Origin: CAVUMR01 sp963742715 | GTDB lineage: Bacteria > Actinomycetota > Actinomycetes > Mycobacteriales > Micromonosporaceae | DNA length: 64,000 nucleotides | NCBI GenBank assembly: GCA_963742715.1 | Contig: CAVUMR010000001.1 | Location: 1,240,001 to 1,304,000 of the forward strand | Direction of reading: 5' to 3' | Part shown: positions 38,572 to 48,328 of the stretch, piece after piece | Position numbering within the stretch: position 1 is the first letter of the stretch | Layout of the letters: the number at the start of each line of letters is the position of its first letter | Made by a program: the position numbers and the translations under genes | The notes under the pieces: generated by a model | What the model was told of the DNA's origin: nothing | Database searches by the model: none | What the model saw: the letters and a program-made list of their open reading frames with translations, nothing else

Positions 38572-41481
38572 ATGTCTGTCCGCATCCCGTCGGGAACGGT
38601 GACCTTCCTGATCACCGGCATCCAGGACGCCACGCGGCTGTGGGACGAGGCTCCGGCTGAGATGGCGGCCGCCGTACGGGTCCACGACGGGATCGTCCGG
38701 GCCGCGATCGAAGATAACGGCGGGTTCGTGTACGCCACCGGCGACGACGGTTTCAGCGCCGCTTTCGCGACGGTTGCGAAGGCGGCCGAGGCGGCTGTCG
38801 ACGCGCAGCGCAGACTGCGCGCCGACGCGACGATCGGCTTCGGTGTGCGGATGGGCATACATACCGGGGAGGCGCTCGAGCGCAATAACAGCTACACCGG
38901 CAACGAGGTCAATCGGACGGGGCGGTTGATGGCACTCGCCCACGGCGGGCAGATCCTCGTGTCGGACGCCGCCGAGGTGCTGCTGCGCAACCGCCTGTCG
39001 CTCCGCCCCCTCGGTGAGCAACGGCTGCGCGGCGTACAGGGACGCATGGGGGTGTACCAGGTCGTCGCCGATGGCCTGCCGTCGGAGTTCCCCGTGCTGC
39101 GCGGTACCGAGGACCCCGGCAACCTGCCGCGACAGCGCAGCACGCTCGTCGGTCGCGACCAGCTGATAGGCGACGTGGCCGAGCTCGTCCGTAACGGCCG
39201 ACTGGTCACGCTCACCGGCGTCGGCGGCGTCGGCAAGACCCGGCTGGCACTGGAGGTGGGGGGCGAGCTCGCCGCGGAGTTCCCCGAAGGGGTGTGGCTT
39301 CTCGAGCTGGCGCCGGTCGCCGATCCGGCGTCGATCCCCGCCGCGATCGCGACCGTCTTCGGCATCGCGCCGCAGGGTGACACCTCGCTGATCGAGACGG
39401 TCGCTGCCGCGCTGTCCGGCCGGCAGTTGCTGCTCGTCGTCGACAACTGCGAGCACCTTCTGTACGAGGCCGGCGCGGTGATCGACAACCTTCTCGGCCG
39501 CTCCGGCAGCGTCAGGATCCTGGCCACGTCGCGCGAGCCGCTCGGTGTGAACGGCGAGGTCGTGCACGGCGTACCACCGTTGACGGTCGACGGCGGGAGC
39601 GCCTCCGAGGCGGTCACCTTGTTCGTCGACCGGGCCCGCGCCGTACGTCCCGACTTCGGCCTCGGCGACCCGGACACGGCGGCAGCGGTGACCGAAATCT
39701 GCACCACGCTCGACGGTCTTCCGTTGGGCATCGAGCTGGCTGCCGCGCGGATGGCGGCCATGAGTGCCGTCGAGGTACGCAGCCGACTCGCCGACCGCCT
39801 GCGCCTACTCCAGGGGTCGACGCCGGGCCCGGATCGTCAGCACACCCTGCGTCACGCCGTCGCGTGGTCGTACGACCTGCTGACCGAGGACGAGCGCGAG
39901 CTGCTCCGGGCTACCTCCGTGTTCGCCGGGGGGTTCGACCTGACCGGCATCCACGCCGTCGCCCCGCGCGGCGACGAGGTCGATGTCCTCGGACACCTCG
40001 ACTCGCTCGTGCGCAAGTCGCTGGTCGTCGCCGACCACACGACCACCGTCCGCACCCGATACAGCCTGTTCGAGACCATCCGCCAGTACACCGAAGATCA
40101 GCTCGAGGCTGCCGGCGACCTCGCGTCGACCCGCGACCGCCATGCCGCCCACTACGCGGGCGAGGCAGCCGCCCGGTGGGATCGATGGAACGGGCCGGGA
40201 TGGCGGGACACCGTCGACTGGGTGGACGTCGAACTCGCCAACCTCCGCGCGGCGTTCCGCTGGAGCTCGGCCCGGGGGGAGCTCGTGGTGGCCACCGACC
40301 TCGCCGCGCACGCCGCCCTGATGGGCTTCTCGGTGCAGCTCTTCGAGACGCTGGCGTGGGCCGAGGAGTTGCTGCCAGCCGCCCGCGCCGCCGAGGTACC
40401 GCGCCTGCCACGCCTGTTCACCGCCGCCGGGTACGCCTGTTTCGCCGGCCGCGCCGAAGCCGCCCGCGCCAACGCACACCGGGCGGTCGAGCTGGAGGGT
40501 GACCCACGGTACGACCCGTGCGAACCGGGGTACGCGATGTTCGTCGAAGCTCTTTGCCAGGTCTACTGCGGTGACCTCGACCGTTATGTCGAACTGACCG
40601 GCGAGGTGGTACGACGCTACGGCGGCGACCGTGGCTACGGCCTTGCCGCATATGTCGACGGCCTCCAGTCGGCCGGCCGGGTCGAGGAGGCCCTGGCGAT
40701 AACCGAGGACTCGGTCTCGGCAGCGCGCCGGCTCGGTAACCCGTACTGGATCGCGTACTCACTGTGGATCGCCGGAATGGCCTTCTCGCGGCAGAACGCG
40801 CAACGGGCGTTGGCAGCCTGGGAGGAAGGCGTTGCCTTCGTACGCGAGCACCGGGTCCACTTCTTCGAAGGCTTTATCGCCCGGGACGCGGCGCGCCTGC
40901 ACACGTCGGATGGCGACCCTGACGCGGCCCTCGGACTGTTCGCCGAGGCGATCACCGCGTTCCGTCGGGCCGGCAACGTGCCACAGCTGATCATCACCAT
41001 CGCCAGCGTCCCGATGCTGTTCGAGCGGCTCGACCGGCTGGAGCCGGCCGCCACGCTCCTCGGGGCGATCTCGCGGGAGCCATCGAGCTTCCACCACGTA
41101 CCGGAGCTGGCCGAACTCTCCAGCCGGCTGGCCACTCGGCTCGGAGCGACCCGGGTCGGCGAGCTGGTCGCGACGGGCGCCGGGCTCGACCTCGACGACG
41201 CCGCCGGCTACGCCCAGCGTCAGCTCGACGCCGCGCGACGCGATCCGGGCCCTCGCCGCGGGGCGCGGCCGGGCGGGCTGACCCGGCGCGAACTCGACGT
41301 TCTCCGCCTCGTCGCCGGAGGCCGGACGTCCGGGCAGATCGCCACCGAGCTGTTCATCTCACCGCGCACCGCCGAGCACCACATCGAGAACATCTACACC
41401 AAGATCGGAGTGCCGAACCGCGCCGCCGCCACCCGCTGGGCCGTGACGCATCGCGTCGTCGACGGCGCCACCGCCCACTGA
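38572..41481 (+). CDS. LuxR-family regulator with class III cyclase-like and NB-ARC domains
   Basis: The 969-residue protein begins with a nucleotide-cyclase-like domain (GTVTFLITGIQDATRLWDEA, GGFVYATGDDGFSAAFATVA, GFGVRMGIHTGEALE). An ATPase domain follows (LTGVGGVGKTRLALEVGGEL, LLLVVDNCEHLL, ILATSREPLG), then TPR-like repeats and a C-terminal LuxR helix-turn-helix (LTRRELDVLRLVAGGRTSGQ, FISPRTAEHHIENI). The cyclase residues are only partly kept, so enzymatic activity is doubtful. A TACCGT -10-like element seven bases before the ATG suggests a leaderless message. Confidence 0.92.
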   Translation: MSVRIPSGTVTFLITGIQDATRLWDEAPAEMAAAVRVHDGIVRAAIEDNGGFVYATGDDGFSAAFATVAKAAEAAVDAQRRLRADATIGFGVRMGIHTGEALERNNSYTGNEVNRTGRLMALAHGGQILVSDAAEVLLRNRLSLRPLGEQRLRGVQGRMGVYQVVADGLPSEFPVLRGTEDPGNLPRQRSTLVGRDQLIGDVAELVRNGRLVTLTGVGGVGKTRLALEVGGELAAEFPEGVWLLELAPVADPASIPAAIATVFGIAPQGDTSLIETVAAALSGRQLLLVVDNCEHLLYEAGAVIDNLLGRSGSVRILATSREPLGVNGEVVHGVPPLTVDGGSASEAVTLFVDRARAVRPDFGLGDPDTAAAVTEICTTLDGLPLGIELAAARMAAMSAVEVRSRLADRLRLLQGSTPGPDRQHTLRHAVAWSYDLLTEDERELLRATSVFAGGFDLTGIHAVAPRGDEVDVLGHLDSLVRKSLVVADHTTTVRTRYSLFETIRQYTEDQLEAAGDLASTRDRHAAHYAGEAAARWDRWNGPGWRDTVDWVDVELANLRAAFRWSSARGELVVATDLAAHAALMGFSVQLFETLAWAEELLPAARAAEVPRLPRLFTAAGYACFAGRAEAARANAHRAVELEGDPRYDPCEPGYAMFVEALCQVYCGDLDRYVELTGEVVRRYGGDRGYGLAAYVDGLQSAGRVEEALAITEDSVSAARRLGNPYWIAYSLWIAGMAFSRQNAQRALAAWEEGVAFVREHRVHFFEGFIARDAARLHTSDGDPDAALGLFAEAITAFRRAGNVPQLIITIASVPMLFERLDRLEPAATLLGAISREPSSFHHVPELAELSSRLATRLGATRVGELVATGAGLDLDDAAGYAQRQLDAARRDPGPRRGARPGGLTRRELDVLRLVAGGRTSGQIATELFISPRTAEHHIENIYTKIGVPNRAAATRWAVTHRVVDGATAH

Positions 41482-41600
41482 GCGGCTCCTCCGAACCGGT
41501 GGCGGTGTGCCCGACCGTCATTGTCGGCTTCCCGGCGGAACCGGGCGTCCGCGCTGGTCGGTGTGGCTACCGTCGCGGGAGACGCAGCGGAGGATGCCCA

Positions 41601-42443
41601 ATGCCGAGCGGCGATGAGATCCGAAACGTTCAGCGAGCGACGTGGGCCGGGCTCTCCGCGAGCTGGGAGAAGTGGGACTCGATGATCATGGATCAGCTGG
41701 GCCCGGTCGGCACAGCGATCATCGGGCGTCTCGACCTCGCCGATGATCAGCAACATCTTGACGTCGCCGCGGGTACCGGTGAGCCGGGGCTGACCGTCGC
41801 CAAGCTCACGCCCAGGGGACACGTCGTACTGACCGACCTTGCCGCCGAGATGCTCGAGATCGCGACGCGACGAGCCAACGCCCAAGGAATCACCAATGTC
41901 GAGACCAGAGTGTGCAGTGCCGACGACCTGCCCTTCGGTGACGCGACATTCGACAGCATTTCGGTACGGTTCGGATACATGTTCTTTCCCGACCTCGCCA
42001 AAGCCACCGGCGAGTTCGCGCGTGTACTCAAATCGGGTGGACGGCTTTGTTCGTCGGTATGGGTCAGGCCCGAGGAAAATCCGTGGACCGGGATCGTCAT
42101 GGAGGCGATCGCGACGGAAGCGACCCTGGCGCCACCCGACCCGGACGAGCCGAACATGTACCGGTGCGCCGCCCCGGGATATGTCAGTGCCCGGTACGAG
42201 GCCGCGGGACTGCGCGACATTGCCGAGTGGGACGTCGGCATCGAACTCGTTACGTCATCACCGGCCGAATACTGGGAGATGATCAGCGAGCACGTCTCGG
42301 TCGTGGCCGCGGCGCTTCAGCAGGTCGACCAACCGGCGCGCGAGCGGATCGGGAAAGCCGTCATCACCGAGGTCAGCAGGTACGAAGCGGGCGGCACGGT
42401 GAGGATTCCGGGCGCGGCCCGCTGCATCGTCGGTACGAAGTAG
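41601..42443 (+). CDS. SAM-dependent methyltransferase (class I, UbiE-like)
   Basis: The 280-residue protein shows the class I motifs LDVAAGTGEPGLTVAKLTPRG (motif I), VVLTDLAAEMLEIATRRANA (motif II), VCSADDLPFGDATFDSISVRFGYMFF and FARVLKSGGRLCSSVW. Substrate is unknown. GGAGG lies seven bases before the ATG at 41601. It follows the LuxR-type gene in the same direction by 120 bp. Confidence 0.9.
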   Translation: MPSGDEIRNVQRATWAGLSASWEKWDSMIMDQLGPVGTAIIGRLDLADDQQHLDVAAGTGEPGLTVAKLTPRGHVVLTDLAAEMLEIATRRANAQGITNVETRVCSADDLPFGDATFDSISVRFGYMFFPDLAKATGEFARVLKSGGRLCSSVWVRPEENPWTGIVMEAIATEATLAPPDPDEPNMYRCAAPGYVSARYEAAGLRDIAEWDVGIELVTSSPAEYWEMISEHVSVVAAALQQVDQPARERIGKAVITEVSRYEAGGTVRIPGAARCIVGTK

Positions 42444-42780
42444 CGACGCCCCAACTGCCGACCAGCCGTCGCCGCTGACTGGCTACCTGTGTTGGCAGCT
42501 TTGCGACAGGCGCACCAGGGGGTGGATACGCCCAAGCCGGTCTTCGTGGTGATCTCAGCGGACGGAGAGGGTTCGGGACGGGCTGTCAGGGGACCCGGAG
42601 CGCCGGTTCGGCGCGGACTGCGGGGTCGTCGGCGCGGCGTCACCAATCACGGCCGAGGTGCGCGGCCGATCGCGGAGCCGGCAGGACGAAGAAGCCGGCA
42701 GGACGAAGAGCCGGGCTGGGGTAGGGCCAGCGGGCGCATACTGGGGATCGGTGCTGGTCAGAACGGGGTTGGGGGTGGAA
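42444..42780. other. Intergenic stretch with a short direct repeat
   Basis: No gene is recognised in these 337 bp. Two adjacent copies of AGCCGGCAGGACGAAGA lie at about 42676-42712. The frame leading into the next gene is open here but has no plausible start signal. Confidence 0.4.
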
Positions 42781-43665
42781 ATGGTCCGGACCGAGAGTGC
42801 CGCCGGCGCCGGTTTGCGGGACGACACCGTGCGTCCTTACACCCGGATCCTGGCCGCTGCGGTCATCCCGTTCCTGCTGGTGGCGTTCCCCGTCGTGTAC
42901 ATCTGGCCGGGTAGCACCGGCGGGTGGTTCGCTTGGGAGATCAAGCCGACGATGACGGCGATGCTGCTGGGTGCGGCCTACCTCGGCGGTGCGTACTTCT
43001 TCGCCAGGGTCGTGACGGCGTCGCAATGGCACACGGTCAAGAGCGGGTTCCCCGCCGTTGGCCTGTTCGCCTCGTTGCTCGGCGTGGCCACTGTCCTGCA
43101 CTGGACGAAGTTCACCCACAATCACGTCGCATTCGTACTGTGGGCCGGCCTGTACTTCACGACGCCGTTCCTGATCGTGGCCGCGGTGCTGGCCAACCGG
43201 ACCCGGGAGCGTCTCCGGTCGCCGGACGATCTCCTGCTCTCCCACGCGAGTCGGTGGATCATCGGCGCCACCGGGCTGCTCGCGGCCGGTGCGGGAGTCG
43301 CGGTGTTCGCCGCCCCCGGGTGGGCCGACACGGTGTGGCCGTGGGCGGTGACGCCGCTGACAGGCCGGGTAGTCGGAGCGGTCTTCTGCCTGGGCCTGGC
43401 GGGGCTGGCCGTCTTCGTCGACTCGCGCTGGACCACGGCGCGGCTGATGGTCGAGACCGCGGTGGTGATGGTGTCCCTGATCCTGGTCGGGGCGGCCCGG
43501 GCGCACGCCGAACTCCGCACCGGCCGACCACTGACCTGGATGCTGCTGGCCGGGCTCGCGGCGGTGCTCGTGGGAGCGGTCTTCCTGCACCTGACGATGA
43601 GCCGCCACGTGAGCGTGGCGGCCGCCACAAAGCCGGTTCCCGGCGAAGCGGAGCCCGCAACCTAA
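42781..43665 (+). CDS. Polytopic membrane protein of unknown function
   Basis: The 294-residue protein has about eight hydrophobic helices, among them ILAAAVIPFLLVAFPVVYIW, MTAMLLGAAYLGGAYFFARV, PAVGLFASLLGVATVLHWTK and TWMLLAGLAAVLVGAVFLHL. A His/Lys-rich loop HWTKFTHNHVAF lies in the middle. No transporter signature is recognised. The start at 42781 follows a G-rich GGGGGTGGAA site. Confidence 0.6.
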   Translation: MVRTESAAGAGLRDDTVRPYTRILAAAVIPFLLVAFPVVYIWPGSTGGWFAWEIKPTMTAMLLGAAYLGGAYFFARVVTASQWHTVKSGFPAVGLFASLLGVATVLHWTKFTHNHVAFVLWAGLYFTTPFLIVAAVLANRTRERLRSPDDLLLSHASRWIIGATGLLAAGAGVAVFAAPGWADTVWPWAVTPLTGRVVGAVFCLGLAGLAVFVDSRWTTARLMVETAVVMVSLILVGAARAHAELRTGRPLTWMLLAGLAAVLVGAVFLHLTMSRHVSVAAATKPVPGEAEPAT

Positions 43666-43818
43666 GGGGCCGCGCCCGCCGCCGCAGCCTGCCCGTGCCG
43701 ACATCGCCGATTGAACCGCGCGAATAGAAAAAATCTTGGTGGAGGATGTCGAGTATCGGGGTGGCTGCTCCGACCGGGGGCCAGCGCCCGCCGAGGGGCG
43801 CCGGACGAGGGGACCCAG

Positions 43819-44118
43819 ATGAAGTACATGATCATGATGTTCGGTGGGTTGGGTGCGTCGCTGGCCGACCGGAGCCCGGAGTGGATCGCGGACATGCAGG
43901 CCGTGATGATGCGGATGGACCGTGAGTTGCGTGAGTCCGGTGAGGTGGTGGACCGCCAGCACCACCTGCTCGAACAATCCGGTGACCCGCACGCCGCCCG
44001 CGAGTCCTACCTCCGCGCGGCCACGATGACCGCCAGCCTGCCCGAACAGCGCTACCTCACCCGCCGCGCGGCAATGCTGCGCACCCCCACGCCAACCCCC
44101 GACCCAACCGGAAGCTGA
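43819..44118 (+). CDS. YCII-family N-terminus fused to a sigma-factor-like C-terminal tail
   Basis: The 99-residue ORF starts like a YCII-family protein (MKYMIMMFGGLGASLADRSP, MQAVMMRMDRELRESGEVVD). After about residue 55 it changes to GDPHAARESYLRAATMTASL and PEQRYLTRRAAML, which looks like the C-terminal TPR-like end of DUF6596-type ECF sigma factors. Those two gene families are often neighbours in actinobacteria. A single in-frame deletion joining them would explain the product. A GAGGGGA site precedes the ATG. Confidence 0.6.
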   Translation: MKYMIMMFGGLGASLADRSPEWIADMQAVMMRMDRELRESGEVVDRQHHLLEQSGDPHAARESYLRAATMTASLPEQRYLTRRAAMLRTPTPTPDPTGS

Positions 44119-44228
44119 CCCGCGGTTTCGAGAGCCTTCCGCCTCTTCCGTTCGCGGGCCAGGCTCGTCGACGGCAACCTGCGGAGCGGGCGCCACGCGG
44201 TTGGACCGACGAGCCACCCAGGGCTGGC

Positions 44229-46292
44229 TCAGCCCGGCTCCGACGGCGAATGCCGCGGGTCGAGGACCGGTACCGTCCTGCCGTTGGCCTGGGCGAGAAA
44301 CGTGTTGTACCGGGCGAGCTCGTCGTCTTCTCCGGCAGCCTCGGCTCGGGCAGCGGCTCGGTCGAGCCGCGCCTGTTCGCGTTCGTCGGCGTGGATCCAC
44401 CGGACGATCAGGATGGCGAACACGATCACGGCGGGGATTTCCCCGAACGCCCAGGCGATGCCGGCGCCGAGGTGCTGGTCGCTGAGCAGCGACGGTGCCC
44501 AGTCGGGGTGGACGGTGCGGTACCAGTCCGGGGCGATCACGGTGCGGGACTGCATGAGGATCATGCCGAAGAAGCCGTGGAAGGCCATCGCGGCGAAGTG
44601 GACGGCCACCCGCAGCGGTGGCGGGGTGTGCCAGCGGTCCGGATCGACCCCGATGAGGGTCCAGAACAGCAGGTATCCGGCTACGACGAAGTGGCTGAGC
44701 ATGGCCAGGTGACCGAGGTGGTACCGCATGAGGACGCCGAGCAGGTTACTGAGGTACAGGCCGTAGAGGCTCACCACGTACAGGCCGAGGGCCACCAGCG
44801 GATGCGTGAGGATCTTGATCGGTTGGCTGTGTACGGCGAGCAGCAGCCACTCCCGCGCGCCGCGCACATCGGGGTCGGTCGGACGCCTCAGGGCCCGCAG
44901 CGCGAGCGTGATCGGGGCGCCGCTGACCAGCAGGATGGGTACCAGCATGGACAGCACCATGTGCTGGGCCATGTGCACGCTGAACAGCACGTACGCGTAG
45001 CGGGCCAGGCCGAGGACGGTGACCGCGGCGAGCACGAGCATGCCGGCGAGCCAGCACACGGTGCGGCCGATCGGCCACCGGTGGCCGGCGCGGTGCAGCC
45101 GTCGGACCCCGGCGAGGTAGGCGACCACGCCGACCGCGGTAACGGTGAGGAAGAACAGGTCCGGCAGCGGATCGGCGATCATCCGCAGCGCGGTCGGCGG
45201 CGCGGGCATGCCGAAGCCGAGCACCTCGACCACCGGGTCGGCGTCGACGGGGGTGTCCGGTACCGGTGCGGGGCTGCGGGACAGCGCGACGGCGAGCCCG
45301 AAGGTACCGGCGAACACGACGAGTTCGGCGGCGGCGAGCCGGCTGAACGCCCACCGGCGGCCGGCGCGGAGCGCGGGCAGGGTGCGGGTCCGGTGGGCTG
45401 CGCCGAGACCGCCGAGGATCACCAGCGCGGCCAGTTTCCCGAGTACCAGGACGCCGTACCGGGACTGCCCCAACTGGTCGATGCCGCCGAGCCGTACCCA
45501 GGCGTTGGCCACCCCGCTCACCCCGACGGCGACCCAGCAGCCGAGGGCGAGCCGGCTGTACCGGGTCGCCACGCCGGCCAAGGCTCCGGTCCGCCGCAGC
45601 GTCACCAGCGCGGCCAGCCCGCCCACCCACAGCACCGCGGCGCCGATGTGCAGGGCGAGGCTGGTCACCGCCACCTGGTGGTTGCCGGCCCCTGCGGCGT
45701 GCCCGGTGAACGCCGGGGGCAGCACCGCGACCAGGGCGAGCAGGGCGGTGCCGGCCGCGGCGACGCGGGACAGCCCGAATCCGGCGACGGCGGCGACCAC
45801 GGCCGCGAGGCCGGCCTGGACGACGAGCGCCTGCCCCTGCGAGACCGTGGTGGCGAAGCTGATCACGCTGGCCCCGCTCAGGCGGCCGACCGGCCGACCC
45901 AGCAGATCGGACGCGCTCAGCACCAGGAGCACGACTGTGGCCGCGGCCCAGCCGGATGCGGTGACGGTGGCCCACCGGAGCATGCGGAACCCGGCCGCGC
46001 ACACAGTCCGCCCGGTGCCGGGCAGCAGGAATGCCGCCGTTGTCGTCAGCCCGACGGTGAGGGTGGCCGACACGTCGACCAGCAGCCGGAACGCCGGCAG
46101 TGCCCAGGCGGTGAACCGTCCCGGGTCGGGCAGCCCGGCGATGGCGGGGTTGACGCCGTGCCCGAACTGAAGCGCTGCGACGAGCACGCCGATGCCGGCC
46201 AGCGCCGCCGCCGGTGGCCACCATCGGACCCCGGGGGTCGCCGGCCGGGGCTCGACGATCCCCGGTTCGCCGCCCGCCGCATCCGCGCTCAC
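44229..46292 (-). CDS. Bifunctional CopD-type / CtaG-type copper membrane protein
   Basis: The 687-residue protein joins two membrane modules. The first (to about residue 330) is CopD-like: LHIGAAVLWVGGLAALVTLR, YSRLALGCWVAVGVSGVANAWVRLG. The second is CtaG-like (caa3-type oxidase assembly): HMAQHMVLSMLVPILLVSGA, HFVVAGYLLFWTLIGVDPDRW, HFAAMAFHGFFGMILMQS. Conserved His residues in both could carry copper. The GTG at 46292 overlaps the CopC stop (GTGA). The protein probably moves copper to cytochrome oxidase, which is family knowledge. Confidence 0.9.
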   Translation of the reverse strand: MSADAAGGEPGIVEPRPATPGVRWWPPAAALAGIGVLVAALQFGHGVNPAIAGLPDPGRFTAWALPAFRLLVDVSATLTVGLTTTAAFLLPGTGRTVCAAGFRMLRWATVTASGWAAATVVLLVLSASDLLGRPVGRLSGASVISFATTVSQGQALVVQAGLAAVVAAVAGFGLSRVAAAGTALLALVAVLPPAFTGHAAGAGNHQVAVTSLALHIGAAVLWVGGLAALVTLRRTGALAGVATRYSRLALGCWVAVGVSGVANAWVRLGGIDQLGQSRYGVLVLGKLAALVILGGLGAAHRTRTLPALRAGRRWAFSRLAAAELVVFAGTFGLAVALSRSPAPVPDTPVDADPVVEVLGFGMPAPPTALRMIADPLPDLFFLTVTAVGVVAYLAGVRRLHRAGHRWPIGRTVCWLAGMLVLAAVTVLGLARYAYVLFSVHMAQHMVLSMLVPILLVSGAPITLALRALRRPTDPDVRGAREWLLLAVHSQPIKILTHPLVALGLYVVSLYGLYLSNLLGVLMRYHLGHLAMLSHFVVAGYLLFWTLIGVDPDRWHTPPPLRVAVHFAAMAFHGFFGMILMQSRTVIAPDWYRTVHPDWAPSLLSDQHLGAGIAWAFGEIPAVIVFAILIVRWIHADEREQARLDRAAARAEAAGEDDELARYNTFLAQANGRTVPVLDPRHSPSEPG

Positions 46293-46831
46293 CGCTGCAC
46301 CGCCGAGCGGGGACGACCGCCCGCGCGGCGCCGCAGCCGCACCACGGCGACGACGCCCGCGCTCGCGACGACCGAGCCGAGCAATACCCACCAGCTGGTA
46401 CGCCGGCCCGACCCGTGCCTGGTCGGCGTGGCGGCCGCGGTCGGTGGGCCGGCGGTCGGCTCGTCGGCCGGCGACAGCCGCAGCGTGAAGCCGAACTCGC
46501 CCTGCACCGGATGGCCGTCGGCGGACACCGCCCGCCAGGCCACCCGGTAGTTGCCCGAGCGGAGTGGATAGACCCGCTGCTGTACGTCGGTGTCGACGAC
46601 CTGTACCGCCCCGCGGCTGTACGAGATGTCGCCGGGTCCGGTGACGACCACGGTGCTGAACCGGCCCCGTACCCGCTCGTTGAACGTCAGCGTCACGGTG
46701 GCCACCGGCCGGGTCAGCGTGGCGCCGTCGGCCGGATCGGTACGCAGCAGTCGCGAGTGCGCCCAGGCCGGGGTCGCCGCGCCGATCGCGACCAGTACGC
46801 CGACCGCGACCGCGGCGAGGATTCGATACAC
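46289..46831 (-). CDS. copC: CopC-domain copper-binding protein
   Basis: The 180-residue protein has a signal peptide cleaved before H25 (PAWA-HSRLLRTDPADGATL); this N-terminal His is the classic CopC Cu(II) ligand. The Ig-like domain continues with VTLTFNERVRGRFSTVVVTG and YRVAWRAVSADGHPVQGEFGF, where the D-G-H-P block supplies another His. A C-terminal membrane helix (WWVLLGSVVASAGVVAVV) anchors it outside the membrane. The gene lies one base after the VKOR gene and overlaps the CopD/CtaG gene. Confidence 0.92.
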   Translation of the reverse strand: MYRILAAVAVGVLVAIGAATPAWAHSRLLRTDPADGATLTRPVATVTLTFNERVRGRFSTVVVTGPGDISYSRGAVQVVDTDVQQRVYPLRSGNYRVAWRAVSADGHPVQGEFGFTLRLSPADEPTAGPPTAAATPTRHGSGRRTSWWVLLGSVVASAGVVAVVRLRRRAGGRPRSAVQR

Positions 46832-46832
46832 C

Positions 46833-47330
46833 TCAGCGTCCGGAGCGAGGCTGGCCGCGCGGATCGGCGGCGGCGCCGAAAGCCACCAGCGCGAACAGGG
46901 CGATCGCGATCACATGCACCGCCGTACACCACAGGCAGATCGCGTCGACCACGAACAGTTCGACGTACACCAGGTAGCACACGAACAGCGCGCCGGCCGC
47001 GGTAAGCAGCACCCGCCCCCACCGCAGCGCCGTGTTGCCGGATCGCCAGGCGGCTGGCAGGCAGCACGGCGCTATGGCGACGAAGTACAGCAGCCCGAGC
47101 AGCGCCACCGGCACTCCCAGCACGGTCGACTGGGCGCTGGTGGTCACCTTCGCGCAGTTGACCGTCCCGGTGTCGGGGCAGGCCAGCGTGGTGGATGCGG
47201 TGTAGTGCTCGGCCGTGAGGTACCCGGCGATGGCGACCCCGGCCAAGGCGAGCGCGAGGGTCGTCCAGGCAAGCCAGCGCGGCGACGCCCCGGCGGCCGC
47301 CGACGGCCGGTCCAGCTCAGTGCGCCGCAT
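46833..47330 (-). CDS. VKOR-family disulfide-generating membrane protein
   Basis: The 165-residue protein has four to five helices and the VKOR residues: two loop cysteines in TLACPDTGTVNCAKVTTS, a Ser/Thr-rich quinone-side segment VLGVPVALLGLLYF, and the redox pair CLWC in ELFVVDAICLWCTAVHVIAI. It re-oxidises an exported thioredoxin-like partner using quinone. The DUF929 protein encoded just upstream (14-bp overlap) has a CPYC motif and is the likely partner. Confidence 0.92.
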   Translation of the reverse strand: MRRTELDRPSAAAGASPRWLAWTTLALALAGVAIAGYLTAEHYTASTTLACPDTGTVNCAKVTTSAQSTVLGVPVALLGLLYFVAIAPCCLPAAWRSGNTALRWGRVLLTAAGALFVCYLVYVELFVVDAICLWCTAVHVIAIALFALVAFGAAADPRGQPRSGR

Positions 47331-48228
47331 GCAGCTGTCCCTGGTACGCCGTGCCGGCCGCGCTGACGCACACCGCGCCGGGCTGTCCGCCGGTGAGCTG
47401 GCACAGCACGGTGGTCAGCGCGTTCGCGGCACCACCGACCGCCCGGGTGATCGGAGACGACGGGTCGGACAGTGTCCGCGCGATCTGCTCGACCGACCGT
47501 CCGGCGAGCACCTGCGGGCTGAACGAGGCGCCGGACGCGACGGCCTGGTTGGCGAAGTCGATGAACGGGATCGCGCCCGTGCTCTGGGCGTCCACGTACG
47601 GCGGGGCGTCGAACCGGCGCAGCAGCGCCTGCTGTTCGGCGGTGGGCTCATCCAGCGTCGCGTAGCCGCTGCCCTGGCGGCGGTTGCTCTGCGTCTCCAC
47701 GCCTTGAAAGGTCAGGTACCGGCTGCGGTAGCTGGCGCCGTGAAAGGACAGGGTGGCGGTGTTCGGGAACACGTCGGCTCCGGCCGAGCGGGTCTGGCCG
47801 AGTCCGCTGAAGGCACCGAACCGGGACAGCGCGACGACCACGGCCCAGCGTTGTGCCGCGCAGTACGGGCAGTACTCCGCGCCGAGGTACACCACCAGCG
47901 GCTTGCCGCCGGAGGTCAGGACCGACTGCCCGGTCGTGAGTACCGGCAACGTGCTGGCCGTGCCGCGACCCACCGCATCGAGCACTCCAGCCGGTACCCC
48001 GGACACCGCCTCGACCACCACGGCCGGGGCCGGCCCGGAAACGTCGGCAATCGGCGAGGTTGCCGAACCTCCGGTCAGCCGGACCACGACCAGCGTTGCG
48101 AGCGTGGCGAGAACCGCGGCGACCCCGGCACCGGCGAGGGCGAGCCGGCGGCGCCGCGCCCGGGCTCTGCTCTGTTCGACCACGACGCGCCTGGCCCGCT
48201 CTCTCGCACGTTGCCTGTTCCTGGACAT
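47317..48228 (-). CDS. DUF929-type thioredoxin-like membrane-anchored protein
   Basis: The 303-residue protein has a strongly basic cytoplasmic start (RNRQRARERARRVVVEQSRA), one membrane helix (ALAGAGVAAVLATLATLVVV) and an external domain with YLGAEYCPYCAAQRWAVVVA. The CPYC motif and the fold match DUF929 thioredoxin-like proteins. It likely exchanges disulfides with the VKOR protein and may mature copper or cytochrome proteins of the same operon. The ATG at 48228 with GAGGTGG upstream was chosen over an earlier GTG. Confidence 0.88.
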   Translation of the reverse strand: MSRNRQRARERARRVVVEQSRARARRRRLALAGAGVAAVLATLATLVVVRLTGGSATSPIADVSGPAPAVVVEAVSGVPAGVLDAVGRGTASTLPVLTTGQSVLTSGGKPLVVYLGAEYCPYCAAQRWAVVVALSRFGAFSGLGQTRSAGADVFPNTATLSFHGASYRSRYLTFQGVETQSNRRQGSGYATLDEPTAEQQALLRRFDAPPYVDAQSTGAIPFIDFANQAVASGASFSPQVLAGRSVEQIARTLSDPSSPITRAVGGAANALTTVLCQLTGGQPGAVCVSAAGTAYQGQLHAAH

Positions 48229-48328
48229 GGACGCCACCTCGCGGGTCAGCCGTACGGGTTGTAGATCAGGGGTTGGGCGGGATCGGTCGGCCGCCCCCGT
48301 GGGCCGGCCGACCGCGCAGCCCGGTGAA

